From: Paramacrobiotus metropolitanus
Taxonomy: Eukaryota; Tardigrada; Eutardigrada; Parachela; Macrobiotidae
Assembly (NCBI RefSeq): GCF_019649055.1
Contig: NW_026570260.1
Coordinates: 1 to 64,000 of the forward strand
Length of the DNA: 64,000 bases
Direction of reading: 5' to 3'
Below are positions 1-11,351 of the stretch, in pieces. Within the stretch, counting starts at the first letter, position 1. Every line of letters starts with the position of its first letter. A program made the position numbers and the translations under genes. The notes below the pieces were generated by a model that searched no databases, was not told the DNA's origin, and saw nothing but the letters and a program-made list of their open reading frames with translations.

Positions 1-205
1 GTAAATCCGGCGTTGAGACTCCTCGCGGAAGGGCTGCGTTAGGATTGTTGGTCAAACCAGATTCTCCGCCTGATCACCGCGCCACGATTCAGAAGATTTT
101 GCAGCAAGGCTCGGCCATTATGAATCGCATCACCAGCTGCGAAAGAGCGCTCAAAGAGGTATAGAGATACCGCCAGCACTGACCGCGCAAGTTATAAAGC
201 TGGGA

Positions 206-757
206 ATGCCTGTTAAGAACTTTAACTCCTCGGAAACGGCCAAGAGGCAGCTGAAGGACGTCCAGAGAGCAATGAATTTCGACGAAAGTCTGAGACGTCA
301 AGCGAAAATGCATGCCCACCGATGTGCGGAAAGAATCAGAATCACGATGGGTACGAGATTCATCCAGCCATCCGACTTCGTCTATGATTTCATCCAAGAA
401 ATCAGCGTAATTAGAAGCAGCTACCGTCCAGAGCTTGCGAGACAGCCGCAGGAGAATGAAATGAAAAGAAGAGGACGAAGAAACCAACAGCTGCATTTGG
501 ACTATGTCGAATTGTGCAAAAGGTCACGGGATAATCCATACGATGAAGGATTAAAAGCGCGAATGGTCGACGCTCGAGATCATCTGATCCGTATTCAGCG
601 CAGACGTGACCGAAATCGGCACAGTGGTGCTAGCAGCCGGAGCGAAGGAGACGAGCTGCCTGAGAGGGAAAAGGAACCTCGAGATCGAACGTCTGATCAG
701 AATGAAAAACAAAGACGTTTCGATCGGAACCGCGACAATGGTTCCAATGATCAGTGA
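206..757 (+). CDS. Arg-rich hypothetical ORF in a repeat block
   Basis: An open frame of 183 codons. The N-terminal two thirds look helical and basic. The last 60 residues are almost wholly Arg, Asp, Glu, Asn and Ser, as in low-complexity RS/RD-like tails. I recognise no domain. The frame upstream, from the window edge to about 163, is also open and coding-like, so this may be the end of a longer multi-ORF unit cut by the window. It is followed directly by short repeated motifs (786-1183 and 758-1778), which suggests a mobile element rather than a host gene, but no family hallmark is visible. A retroelement tail is possible and unproven. Confidence 0.35.
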   Translation: MPVKNFNSSETAKRQLKDVQRAMNFDESLRRQAKMHAHRCAERIRITMGTRFIQPSDFVYDFIQEISVIRSSYRPELARQPQENEMKRRGRRNQQLHLDYVELCKRSRDNPYDEGLKARMVDARDHLIRIQRRRDRNRHSGASSRSEGDELPEREKEPRDRTSDQNEKQRRFDRNRDNGSNDQ

Positions 758-785
758 TGACCTTTAGGGCATCGCTGATGTGCTA

Positions 786-1183
786 GTTACGGCCATCAGT
801 CGGCAGCACGAGAATGGTATTGAAGGTACAGTATTAGGGCGAAGGAGACGTAACTTTTTGAACTGTCATACCGTTCGTGTTTTGTGGTTTTCAGAATTTT
901 GTTGCAGGATCAAGGCGATCTGCAGTATGGGGAGTTACGTGGAGGTCATCCGGCCCTCGAAGCAGGAAGAGTAACGGCGTTAACCGGCCTTCCTCATTAC
1001 ATTTTAAACGTCACTTTTAGAGTGTAGTTGCGGCCTACTTAGTCGGCACACTCTTAAGGAATGTCAGAAGCCACAAGGGTGAAAAAGAGAAAGAGTTCAA
1101 GAAAATAGGGGTAAAACTTTCAGATGTTGAGGTTACGGCGATAACCGGCCTCAGAAGAAGAGGAGTTACGGCGTCAACCGGCC
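786..1183 (+). repeat. Six copies of a GTTACGGC...CCGGCC motif
   Basis: Copies near 786, 934, 971, 1026, 1132 and 1165. The best form is GTTACGGCGATAACCGGCC (1132-1150). Each contains inverted GGTTA/TAACC-type arms that could form a small hairpin in RNA. Spacing is irregular, so this is a dispersed motif rather than a satellite. Confidence 0.6.
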
Positions 1184-1560
1184 CTCGAACCTGGTAAGGA
1201 AAAGAAGGAAAGTGCGCGTCAATTAGCACTAAAAGAAAGGAAAGGATGTGCGACAGAAGAAAATGGTTGAAAAGATGGATGACCTTTATCAGGGAGGCAA
1301 GCAGAATTGCTTGAAAGCCAAAAATCGGCTAAGTCCCTCCATGACCTTTAATATGGAACTTATGACAGAAATGGATGACCTTTTGGGATCGTCACCTCCC
1401 AATTGAGTCGCACATCAGACGAGAAAGGATGACCTTTGAGAACTTCACTGCTCAAGAGAGTCATCAAGAAAAAGAGAATGACCTTACCAGGAGGAAGCAT
1501 TAAGCTTGTCTTTCAAGACGTCCCTCCATGTCCAAGAGGAAGAATCTCATTTTGACAGAA

Positions 1561-1686
1561 GTCGTACTTTGATACGCAACTAATCCAAAGATGAAGCATC
1601 AGTATTCCAAAGTCGTACTTTGATACGCAACTAATCCAAAGATGAAGCATCAGTATTCAAAAGTCGTACTTGATACGCACCTATTC
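1561..1686 (+). repeat. 51-bp tandem repeat, about 2.4 copies
   Basis: Units begin at 1561, 1612 and 1663 with GTCGTACTTTGATACGCAAC. The first two are nearly identical and the third is partial. Confidence 0.85.
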
Positions 1687-1889
1687 CTACAAGCGGATCT
1701 CATTTGTGATTAAAAAGATTGCTCAAAAGAGCGGAATGGATCAAAGCGGATTACGGTTGACAGGACCCAGTGACCTTTACGAGTCGGAGGATCCTAGTCG
1801 TTTTGATTATGAATTCTGTTGATATTTTGTACTGTTTTACTTTTGTTTCGAGATCTCTTTATTCACATATGTAATTGGAATTTGTGATG

Positions 1890-2780
1890 TTAAAAGGAGA
1901 TAAAATCTCGATGTTTTATTATGCGCACAGACGAGCCGTCAAGGATCCCAAGGAATTGGACGTGGATTATGCTTCGACGGAGCTCAGCCTCCCTCCCAGA
2001 GGCATGTGAGCGCAGGCGTACATGCGTACACCCTCGCTTTGGCAGTCTGTTGTGTTTTGTTGCACGCCCGCCTACGCGTGGCGAAAGCATAGTGTTCTGC
2101 GCGCACCCGCATCATGTGGCGGCTACGTGCGCACTTTTCACGCTTGCTGCAGTCAGCAATGCGGAGTTGTCCACGAGGAAATTCTATCGAATTTAGTCTG
2201 GTTATAAATTTCTAGCAATCACGCCGTTTCTCGCTTTCTGTAGCGTAGGCGTATTTATAGCATTGCTAGTCTTTTTGGTAGGCAGAATTCCGTCAATTCT
2301 GTTCCTACGCGTGAACCTTCATCAGGTCCACGCTCATAAAACATTCTTCTCTTGGTCATTCTGAGAATTGGCGATCGGCCATTTTTCCTGACCAGCCTGG
2401 TCAGTGACCAGCCAGTGAAATCATTCGTCCTTTAACTTGGCTGCTGTCTATTCTGTGCCTGGTATTAAAGCCAATGCACGGTGTACAATACACAGTACAC
2501 TTCACAATGTACACTACGACGGTACACAATGTTTGTACGAATGCAGGGAGATTTAAAATTATTGTTTTTCAAAGGGTCAGCACACGGTTGCAGTACCTGA
2601 CCCTATGCCTATGAAAAAGAGGAAGAAGTCAGTCCGCGTATAGGGATATATTTGCTCCAGACTGTGCCCGTGTCCGTTGTGGGTTGTGAGCTGCTGTGGT
2701 GCTGGAATAACTGAACACGGCCTGCACGATCCATCCTCGGAAAGAGCACACCCGACAAACAAACCGCCTCGCCAAAGGCT
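1890..2780. other. No gene recognised
   Basis: A GC-rich stretch (1920-2200) is followed by AT-richer DNA. Short frames are open on both strands in the GC-rich part, but none shows a domain or a coding pattern. Confidence 0.4.
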
Positions 2781-2858
2781 TGTTTGTCACAGCGACAAAG
2801 AACGCGCATTCCTGACGGTGATATAAGGTGCGTTTCTGTCTGGCGCCATATACTTACA

Positions 2859-2904
2859 TATAAGGGCGCAGCTGCGCCGCCGACAGCATTCCAGCATTTC
2901 AGTC
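2859..2904 (+). promoter_or_regulatory. Possible core promoter
   Basis: TATAAG at 2859-2864 and an initiator-like TCAGTC at 2899-2904 lie 240-280 bp upstream of the signal-peptide exon. Spacing is somewhat longer than usual, so this is only suggestive. Confidence 0.3.
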
Positions 2905-3138
2905 TGCACTCGGCAATCGTACTGACCTCAACCGCTCAACGCCGATCGATCTACTTGACGATAATTATTCATTCTGCAGCGTTTCGTTGGAGGAAATTCC
3001 ATCCTATCTTAACGCGTGCTTTGTGAGTGTTCCTTCTACCAGTGAATGTGAATTTAGTCCGCGGACGTTATTTCCGGCCTGTGTAAACCCATATGGCCTT
3101 ATGGGTTAATACCTGTCCTTATCCCTGTACATCGCGGG

Positions 3139-3253
3139 ATGATGAAGCCCATGGGCGAGCGCCTCGTGGTGGCGGCCGTGCTGGCTCTCGGCTGGATCAG
3201 CCTCATCCCGGGCAGCGACAGCTGCGCCCACAAGGGGCCCAGCGTGGATACAG
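3139..3253 (+). CDS. First coding exon of a secreted or membrane protein
   Basis: From ATG 3139 the frame reads MMKPMGERLVVAAVLALGW and then a short polar stretch with one Cys (SCAHKG). This is a charged N-terminus followed by a hydrophobic core, typical of a signal peptide. Codons are GC-rich, unlike the surrounding AT-rich DNA. A good donor follows (CAG|GTCAGT, intron from 3254). Unspliced, the frame closes at 3273. I could not find the next exon with confidence. The product is unknown. Confidence 0.45.
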
Positions 3254-3281
3254 GTCAGTCGCTGTACCGTTAATAGCATAA

Positions 3282-5500
3282 CTGCGGCGGGTCAGACGAA
3301 CGGGCCATCATCCCCGTGCCCACAGCCCCACAGCCCCGGCCGCACGCCGCTCATGCAGCCTATGCTTATAGGTAGTTTCATACTTTGTGTATTTGGCGAA
3401 ATACACAAATTTGTCTGTGGAGGATGAATTCACCCGAAATCTACATCTGGCCGGGCATACATATGCCTTCTCAGTATGAATGGGCCGAAATTCTGCAGAA
3501 ACTTGTAGTTTCTGGAAACATTTCCCATGTATTTAATTTGGATGTATTGGCAATGTATGCTCAGGACGTTTGTTGAACAGAGCTCTGTCGTGGCCCATCA
3601 CGATATCGAACAGGTACACAATGGACTTGTACGATACAGTACGTTGTAGTTTAATTTGAATCTGCATAATACTGCTCTCAGTATGATGACTATTATTATC
3701 TGTAGTTTAGCAGCCTCTGTTAATTCTTCACAATAATTTCAAAAACAGGAAGCCATCCACAGGAAGGAAAATTAGATGTCAAGTTCGGAAGTAAGCACCA
3801 TTTAGTTGTGATTATTTCTCCTAATATTCCCAAAACATGCATTATTTCAAAAAATCCATTTCTTATTGCTGAAAAATTTGTTTATAACGTCCTATTCCAC
3901 ATTACCAAAAAAACAACATGCTACAATCGGTAAAAGCTACATTTCGCGATGGATATCGATTGTACTTCAGTAGTGGCTGTAGTGCGGCCGGCAAGATTAA
4001 ATGGCTCTTGGTTTTAAGCGCGTTATTCATGAACGTTGGCGTTGGATGGTAGTGCTAACAACTTTTGTTGTAAATAATTTTTTTAATTGCAATTTTTGAC
4101 CTGACTGACCGATGCTACGTCACCGCGGCACTGCCGCTAGTACCTTGATATACTGTATGTGGAAGTGTGAATGACTACGACAGACATCGTGAAGTATGCG
4201 CAGACATTCAAGACATCTTATTTTGATTGAATTTCTCGCATTTTCTGGCTGAAAAGCATCGTCAGCTTTGCGCCAAGTCGCAGTTCTGAAGCAGTTAAAG
4301 AAAATGTTGGAGTCATTGACGAGTACATTACTAGAAGTAGTGCAACTGCACACTCCCATAAAATCTATGGTAAATTCGCCGCGGTGCGTTCGACATTCGG
4401 ACAATAGAAAAAGCCAGAAGGAAAATGAAAAGTACAAAAATTACATGTGCTCGCATAGATTTCGAAGATTTTAGGCTAATTTGTAAGTGTCTTTCAAGGT
4501 GTCTGAGGAAAGTAATAGGGAGTGATTTTGTAATAGACGATGCAGAAAATATCTGTGTTCTTTTCGTTTTCCCCGCTGTTTCCCTTACTAAGAAAATAAA
4601 TGCAGTTTTGTAAAGATTTTTTTCTACTACAAAGTGCATATTCGGATAATCAGAAAGTGATCGGCGGCCGTTCCCGCTTAATAAAATTAGCGCCCGCTTC
4701 CCGATTTTGGTGGCTTTTTTGTGTTTAGAGAATCATATAAAGTTTAAAAATCTAGTTGTTCTCATCGAAATGTTTTTCAAAATAAATTGGGAAAAATTCT
4801 GACAAGCGTTGCATTTAGAAGAAATTAAGCTGCTTTCGCGCAAAACTAAGGGGTGAAAATCAAAGATAATGTTCATACAAATCGTAGAAAAGCATGATTA
4901 CAGGCTGCCACAGGTGTGCCGCGGCAAGTTCGGGCAGTTGCATAAAATATTCCCGTTCTGTATTTTGTTTTTGATTGCACTTGTCTACTTTCTAGTACAA
5001 CTTTGTATTGCCAATCCAGCAGTGTCACAGTTGTGATCATGCAATATGGTATTCAGAGGCCAGGCGGAATATAAAGGGTTGGGGTGGTGGTCCTTTTTTT
5101 CCTGTGGTTAATGGCTATAATTGGACCGACTCAATTATGCCAACGAATGTTCTTTCGCTACCCTAAAGCTTTTTGAAAAGTGTTGAGTGACCCAGTAGGT
5201 GGATTTGAAGGGTCAGCGTACCTGAGGCGACCGCGGAACGCGGTGCATCTCCTAGATAGATAGACTCGAATGTGAGAATGCGGTGTGCCGGGCGCACTGA
5301 CCTAGAATATGCCAATTGTGCATATGCATGAGCAGGTATCAAGTTATTCCAGTGAAAAGCGGGCTAAATTTCCTGAAACTTTCCTGTTATGACCATTATT
5401 GTTCACTGCGGATGATGCATATGGAAGTACGAAAAGCCGTGCTGGTTGGAAGATGGCTGATTTATGTATTAGAATGACACAGGTTACTGTACGTTGGTCG
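3282..5500. other. No gene recognised
   Basis: AT-rich DNA. A short coding-looking stretch near 4280-4410 on the plus strand has no recognisable domain and no clear splice sites. Confidence 0.4.
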
Positions 5501-5530
5501 GGGCCGATCGGATGGTAATCATGGTATCCT

Positions 5531-5652
5531 GCCATTTCGGCCGCACGTCGGCAATTCGGCTGCCTGATAGTTTTTATGTTTTTTTCTTAGGTTTCTTCAG
5601 TTTTCTTAGGTTATTCTTAGGTTTCTTAGGCCGAACTGAACGGGCGACCGCA
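5531..5652. repeat. Small fold-back repeat with TTCTTAGG core
   Basis: GC-rich arms at 5531-5563 and 5629-5652 are loosely inverted around a core holding four TTCTTAGG units. The same arm style and core recur at 22.2 kb, so this looks like a dispersed nonautonomous repeat. Confidence 0.4.
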
Positions 5653-5754
5653 GTGTCTGGCAGGCGAAGTGTTAGGGAGCCGATCGGATTTGATAACTAC
5701 TGTAGTATCATTATTCGAGAAAATCGCGATGAAATTTCGGGAAAATATATTCAA

Positions 5755-6240
5755 GCCGATCGGTGCGACTTTGGAGAAAAATTGCTCCGAGTTCCACCGG
5801 TGTGAGAAAAAAATCACACTGTCAGGAATCGGTGCAATTGGCGGTGCACCGCTGTCAAAAATAAGTATTAAAATCAACGAAAATTCGTGGAAAAACTGTT
5901 TTCTGAGCAGGATTTTCTGTACGTTGTAGCTGTTGTACGCTATTTTACCGCTTGGGATAATATGGGATGAGTGAAAAACTCGTCATTTTGGTAGTCGATT
6001 ATCGTTAACTAAGCCGGAATTTAATTGTTTTACTTCACATTTTTAGCATTTTCATCATGGTATACCGCAATTGGTGAACATGGAGGTGCACCGGTGCGAT
6101 TTTTACAATTTCACTCCGCCGGCGGTGCAATTTAAGAACGGCGCGGTGAAATTTTTCGAAAGGACCGATGTAATTGGTGCGATTTGAGTAAAAAATCGCA
6201 CCGCGGCTGCACCGCATCGCACCGAATTGCACCGTTAACA
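5755..6240. repeat. GGTGC(A/G)ATT-rich repeat block
   Basis: GGTGCAATT, GGTGCGATTT and related words recur about ten times. They are in plus orientation up to about 6180 and in reverse complement from 6190 (ATCGCACCG, TTGCACCG), so the right half can fold on itself. Confidence 0.5.
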
Positions 6241-6447
6241 TTTAACAACCCTATATCTATATATCCACAATGATCCCGTACAGCGTGTGCATGTACATGA
6301 TGTGTGGAAAACCAACATCACTGTATGTTCCTGTAGTTGTTTGGGAATTTTTGGGTGACGGATAGTGGAGTGATAACCTGGAAAAGCGTCAGCTGTAGCA
6401 CTGGTTGTAAAGGCAGTTGAGGCACTAGATCGGGGTCGGCCAACGTC

Positions 6448-6715
6448 GTCTTTGCCGTTTCAGTTTGCCGTTGTCAGCGTTACCTGTGCCTTTGTCGGTG
6501 GAAAAGCCGTCTCTAAAAGCCTTTGCCGTTCTCCTGATGTTGGTTTTGCGGTTTATACAGGAAATCAATTGCCGAGAGCTGTTAAACTTTCGCAAACGGA
6601 CTATACGCATAACGTACACAGGAAATGTGAAAAAAACCTATTACCGCAAAATGTTCGTGAACGGCAATGTGTTAATGGTAACTCGTTTTCCAAACGGCAA
6701 AGGCTTTTAGGGCAG
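6448..6715. repeat. Fold-back element with TTTGCCGTT arms
   Basis: An 18-bp perfect inverted repeat, CTAAAAGCCTTTGCCGTT at 6513-6530 and its complement at 6693-6710. Further TTTGCCGTT or TTTGCGGTT words lie in the left part and AACGGCAA words in the right. No transposase is present. It is probably a small MITE. Confidence 0.55.
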
Positions 6716-7187
6716 TGTGCGCTAAGCTCCAAAACCGATTAAGAAACCGATCCGATTAATGCTTTTTCATCCTGACTCAAGCGACCGCACCTCCCGAATG
6801 CGTCTATTGGACAATCCGAAACACTTCCGGTTGGACAAAATCTTAATCGGTACCGATTAAGCAAAAGCGATTAAGAAATTTCCGAAATCTTCTTAATCGG
6901 AAAAAATCTTAATCGGTAGGGTACTGTTCTGGTGCTATTTCACTAGCCTGTAGGACTTTAACCAGCTGAACTAGAAATCCTTAACCGGGACAGTTTTTCC
7001 GTTCCATACCGCCGAATTTTTCTTGTGTGCACTCAGAAAGACAAGCGAAACAAAATAGGGAATAATAATAGTACAATAACCAAGAACTTTTCACTTTTGT
7101 AATCTTTTTTATTTTTTAAAAAGGTTATCCAAAGTAGCAAAATTTTCTTTATTATAACATAACTGTCTACATTGCTTATTCGGGAGA

Positions 7188-8687
7188 ATGACGTCTGCAC
7201 CCACTTCAGCATTACCACAAATACAAGTGGTAAATGAAGCAGAGCTGCAAATCCTGCTCGCATCTGGCGTAACTTTGAGCTACTGGCCATGCGGACCTGC
7301 TGATGCGAATTGTACTCCTGTCTCTTCAATTAGCACTGGCCTAACTGTTGAACCTTTAGTGGATTTTGAGGCCGCAGCTGCTGGTGCGGAGGTAGAGGCG
7401 ATTAGTTTGTCAGACAAGGAGGATGACAGCGAAACCATTGGTAACACTGTGCGTAAAGAGACGGAGGTGCTCAATCTGGATGGACCAGATCAGGACGGTC
7501 CTGGAAAAAAAAGAAACGCCCAGCAAAGGAAGAAACGGCGCGACAGAAGCGGAAACGTTTTCAGAAGGAGGAAGCGGAGAAGAGAAAGAAAGAAACTCAA
7601 CACCTATGGTGTAAACGAATTCAGGTTGTGCTCGTTCATAATCCATACGACTTTAGACTTGGCAGTAGAGGATACTGCGATGCCTGGCAGAACATTTATC
7701 GTGATCTGATCAAAGACAAACTGCTAGCACCGGACGAAACATCTCGGGGGAAAATTCGCGGCACAACTGTCTACCATGTCGAAAAACTATCAGAAGAAGT
7801 ACATTGAAAAGCCAACGGGAGATGTGCCACCGATGCAAACTGAAGTTGATGAATTGCTCGCTGAACTGTATCAACTCAAGCAGAATGGTCCTAAAGAGAT
7901 GTCCGAGAAAGACCAAGCCAGTGCTAAGCGGATCAAAGCATGCAGGCTTGGTATGCGGACGGGTAACAAAGTAAAAGCCATCAATCAGCTGGACTGCGAT
8001 TCAGATGCTGACGATGCGCCTCCAGAGGGATCTGAAGCAGCTATGCAAGCCGTCGAACTGGCTGACATCGAAGCGACCACAATCGGTGGAACAGCACGGC
8101 GCGCGGCAAATTTGCAACTTACGGGTAATTAAACAGGAACAAAGGGATATTAAGATACTGCATTTCGTGCGACCCAGCATTTTTTTATTTAACAGATCCT
8201 TCATGGAAGTATGCCATTAGCGCCCGGAACAGCCTTGTAGAAACGATGCAGTCGTTTGGTATTATGGTGCATGAGCAATTATCACTAGATTAATATGGTC
8301 TGCTTTACAGTTTCTACATTGGATACAACTGCAAATGAAGATGACTCTTTGAATTCTACTGGTCGGTCCAGTTCTGGATCGTCCAGTAATGGGAAAGGGA
8401 GAGAGAAAAAAACTCGCCGATTGAAACCGCCAGCGGAAAAGGTAAACAGAAAAGATCCGGCATTACTTCTGGAATTTATTGTTAAATCAGCCAAAGAAAC
8501 AGCCGCGGTACAGGAGAAAATCTGGGATGAAGAGAAAAAAGAAATGGATAAAGAGCGGAAAGCGCAGCAGGCGAAATTGGATCATGATAAGGAACAGCGA
8601 GAAAAGGATCGTGAGTTGGAAAAATACAAGCATGATTCGATGATGGAACTTATGAAAACAGCTTTTAATCGCGGTCATACATTGTAA
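7188..8687 (+). CDS. Transposon accessory protein, SANT-like, frame-broken
   Basis: Coding-like sequence continues through several frames. ATG 7188 opens an acidic N-terminal part. A strongly basic KR-rich stretch (7500-7600), probably a nuclear signal, follows. Next comes a segment around 7600-7800 with spaced aromatic residues (YCDAWQNIYRDL) like a Myb/SANT or trihelix domain, then an acidic linker (7776-8132) and a Ser-rich to charged coiled coil (8295-8687). The 7600-7800 part and the next lie in different frames that overlap near 7780, so either a one-base break or an unresolved intron separates them. This order matches the second protein of PIF/Harbinger elements, which helps the transposase bind DNA and enter the nucleus. 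Assignment is by context. Confidence 0.45.
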
Positions 8688-8744
8688 TACGGGACTGACC
8701 CGGGATCTGGATACCCAGTTTAATAACACTCTGGTACACTGCGC

Positions 8745-9916
8745 CTAATAAATAAGATATTCTTCCAGTGTCGGTGGTCCGATTCCAAATCGGTTCTGAA
8801 CCAAATCATAGCGATATAAGCAAGTATGAAAGTTTGAGAATAGAGCAGAAACCAGATAAGCTTTGCTAGTTTGCTGCAGTAATATTTTCTGGTTTTGCCA
8901 GTAATTACCGAAAGCGAAATACTGAGTTATCTTTAGAAATCCGAATTCCACAGCGCCTCGGCATATAGACATCCAGTAATTGAAATCAATCTCTTCCGGC
9001 GTTAGGTCAATTCCTCGAAAGGGCGTTTGGATTTCGTTGGTTAGCTTGTACGCTTTGTCGGCATAAATACAAAAATCAGGAGTGTCCCATTGGAGATATT
9101 TTGCTCGCAGCCGATGCACCAGTTTGCTTTCGGCTAGCATAGCGCTGTCATGCCGACGGCCCATCACGGGTCCATACATATTTGCAATCATGCCGTCCGG
9201 GGTTACAAGAGACTGAAATTTTGTGACATGTTGAGCTTCATGGCCACTATAAAATTCTTTGGAGAACACACCCGGTTGACAGATAGCCCTTCCGGTGCCG
9301 TCGAGAAAAGCCCAGCAGGTATCTAAATTCCGAAAAATTAATTTAAGATTTATGGCATGGTGTCCCGAACTTTATAAAAAATCAATCCTCTATATTTATT
9401 GCCATATCTGCCATTAGAAGCCCTGTGCACTGCCGCTGCGTAACTTCTGACACGATTCTGGTCCAACCAGTTCTGGTCTAATGATTCCAGCAAATGTCCA
9501 TGTTTTTCATATAAAAGATCAAGCATGGTGTTATATATGCGGGATAACTGTGACCTCTCGCGACCGAGTAGCTCCATGACATCTCCCCATCTATTTGGAT
9601 ATGCCAAGCGGCGCAAAACCACGGCCAAACCAAGCTTTGCTGACACTCTTGTGCGGTTTGAACAGGTTATGTAAGTCGGTAACTGAAGCGCTTCAAGGAG
9701 CCGCATAAAGTCTCCATAACACTTTATGCGAAAATGAAACTCAAACTTCTCTTGCTCCATATTCGCCAAATCAACTTCATGTCGTGAGTAAAATTTTTCC
9801 GAATCCAGCATCAGATTTCTTGCAACAAACAACGCGGACAACATCAAGGTGTTATACATCTGCTGAAACACCAGCTTCCGCTGCTTCTTGCGATATGGGC
9901 GGATAAACATTTTCAC
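8745..9916 (-). CDS. PIF/Harbinger-type DDE transposase
   Basis: Two blocks. 9916-9350 encodes the N-terminal helical DNA-binding region and ends in YAAAVHRASNGRYG. 9322-8745 encodes the catalytic core and opens at an acceptor (TTTAG|AT) with DTCWAFLDGTGRAICQPG, which holds the first catalytic Asp. Next come YSGHEAQHVTKFQSLVTPDG, GPVMGRRHDSAML with the second Asp, FCIYADKAY with the conserved Asp before the C-terminal part, and NYWMSICRGAVEFGFLKI with the final acidic residue. All are hallmarks of the DDE_4/Harbinger endonuclease. The donor of the upstream block is unclear: the available GT leaves the wrong phase, so the copy may be broken at that junction. Confidence 0.85.
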
Positions 9917-10238
9917 CGTAAAGTTATAAACTGAGTTAACTCAGAAATGCACAGTAGGATATTCGGGACTAACCCGTTACTGGATGATCCAGAATAACGA
10001 TCGAGAATTTGATAAACATTCGCAGCATCACGTCAAACCTAATCCGAAACCAAAGAATTTTATTTGCCATTTACTTGCAACCGCTTGTAATAATAGTACT
10101 GATTTATCCGGCCGGCCGGGGTGGCAGTTCAAAAGAATTCAAAACAAAAATTGTGTTATGTACATTAAACGAAAGATCATTTATCCGACATTAGCGATGC
10201 ACAAAAATAAAACAACAATGTATACCACAACATCTGAA

Positions 10239-11351
10239 TTAATCGCGTTTAATCCCCATATAAGTTTCATGTCGCTCTAGAAAAGTATCTGAGATCTCTC
10301 TGTCCTCTGCAATGCGGTCTTCGCGCACGCGAAGATCTTCCTGATCACGCCTGGAACGTAGCTGCTTGTCTTCGAGGAGACGCATGGCAGCAAGGTGAGC
10401 CCTCTGCGCAGCATCCATCTCCAAACTATCTTCCTGAAGGCGCATCTGGGATCGTACCAGGTCTTCAGATTGTCGCGTTAATCGCACCTTTTCATCGAAA
10501 AGAGCACGATCCTGTTTCAGTCGCTCTTTCTGCTGTCGCTCGCTAGCCCAAAACATTTTATTCCGCCGTCCTCGGTCCCGGCTTCGAGGGCTTGGAAGCC
10601 GCTTTTTCTCACAGAATTTTGTCCAGTGCCCAATCTGCTTGCAACGGAAACAAAACGGCACATCGGGTTGGACATCTTTCACCTTCACTTCCTGTTCAGC
10701 TGGCTGATGTAGTGCAACTACCTCAGGATCGACCTGTTCTGGACTGACCAGCGTGGCGCGAAAGATGCCGCGTCCAGTTCCTGCAACCGTACGAAATTTT
10801 CTTGATTTACAGTACAGTAAATCTTTTAAAGAAATAACGAGCACATACCAGCTCTAATACGGAGATCCGTTTCGCTGAATGCGCGCCGCTTGTTATACAG
10901 GCTTAGACGGTTTTGCCATTTTTCGCCGACTGAAACCTCTGCGATATCCCCAGGTTCGCCGCGGCCCTCTACAAATCAAATCAGATTGATTTTTAGTATG
11001 TAAGCAAAAAGCGGTGCATCATTTAATACCGTGGCTACCTTCACGGGGAATTGAATCGGTTTGCAGTGCTTCAGGCGCGTGGTTTTCCGCTGGATCGCCC
11101 AGTTCTGGACTGGCCAGTTCGCGTTGCGTGGCTTTCTTGAATCCCACGACAAGAAAATCTTCCACACTGTCGTTATCATCAATAACTATTAAAAAAATGA
11201 ATAATGTAATCAATGTGCCAATTAGTCTTGACTGCTCAATAGTCAGCAACATAAATTCATGAACTGACTGCTCATTGCATTTTCTGTTCAAATACTGTTT
11301 TAAGAATCAGGCAATGCACGCACCTTCGATTTCGCTGTCAGTTTCCGCCAT
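10239..11351 (-). CDS. Zinc-knuckle/coiled-coil protein of the transposon
   Basis: Four exons with agreeing phases: 11351-11324, 11185-11039, 10968-10849 and 10780-10239, giving 278 residues from ATG 11351. The N-terminal half is acidic and then basic (EKWQNRLSLYNKRRAF). A CX2CX4HX4C zinc knuckle follows, CFRCKQIGHWTKFC, then an RS-rich basic linker and about 100 residues of charged coiled coil. Zinc knuckles of this type bind single-stranded nucleic acid. They are not standard in PIF/Harbinger accessory proteins, so this may be an unusual third transposon gene or a host gene. The first exon is open upstream, in frame, into myosin light chain sequence, so its transcript start may be borrowed. 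Confidence 0.6.

Larger units (their letters stand above)
758..1778 (+). repeat. Seven TGACCTTT/A motifs in a degenerate repeat
   Basis: TGACCTTT occurs at 758, 1280, 1342, 1376, 1430 and 1771, and TGACCTTA at 1479. Around 1280 and 1479 the motif heads a longer degenerate unit that ends in GTCCCTCC (about 1334 and 1531) and encloses an AAGC...GCTT hairpin. Read on the other strand, the motif is AAAGGTCA, the nuclear-receptor half-site. The copy at 1430-1439 reads TCAAAGGTCA. Confidence 0.6.

Noticed and set aside
5585-5632. TTAGG words as telomere repeats
   Set aside because: TTAGG is the arthropod telomere unit, but here spacing is irregular, copies are few and they sit in a fold-back repeat; not telomeric.
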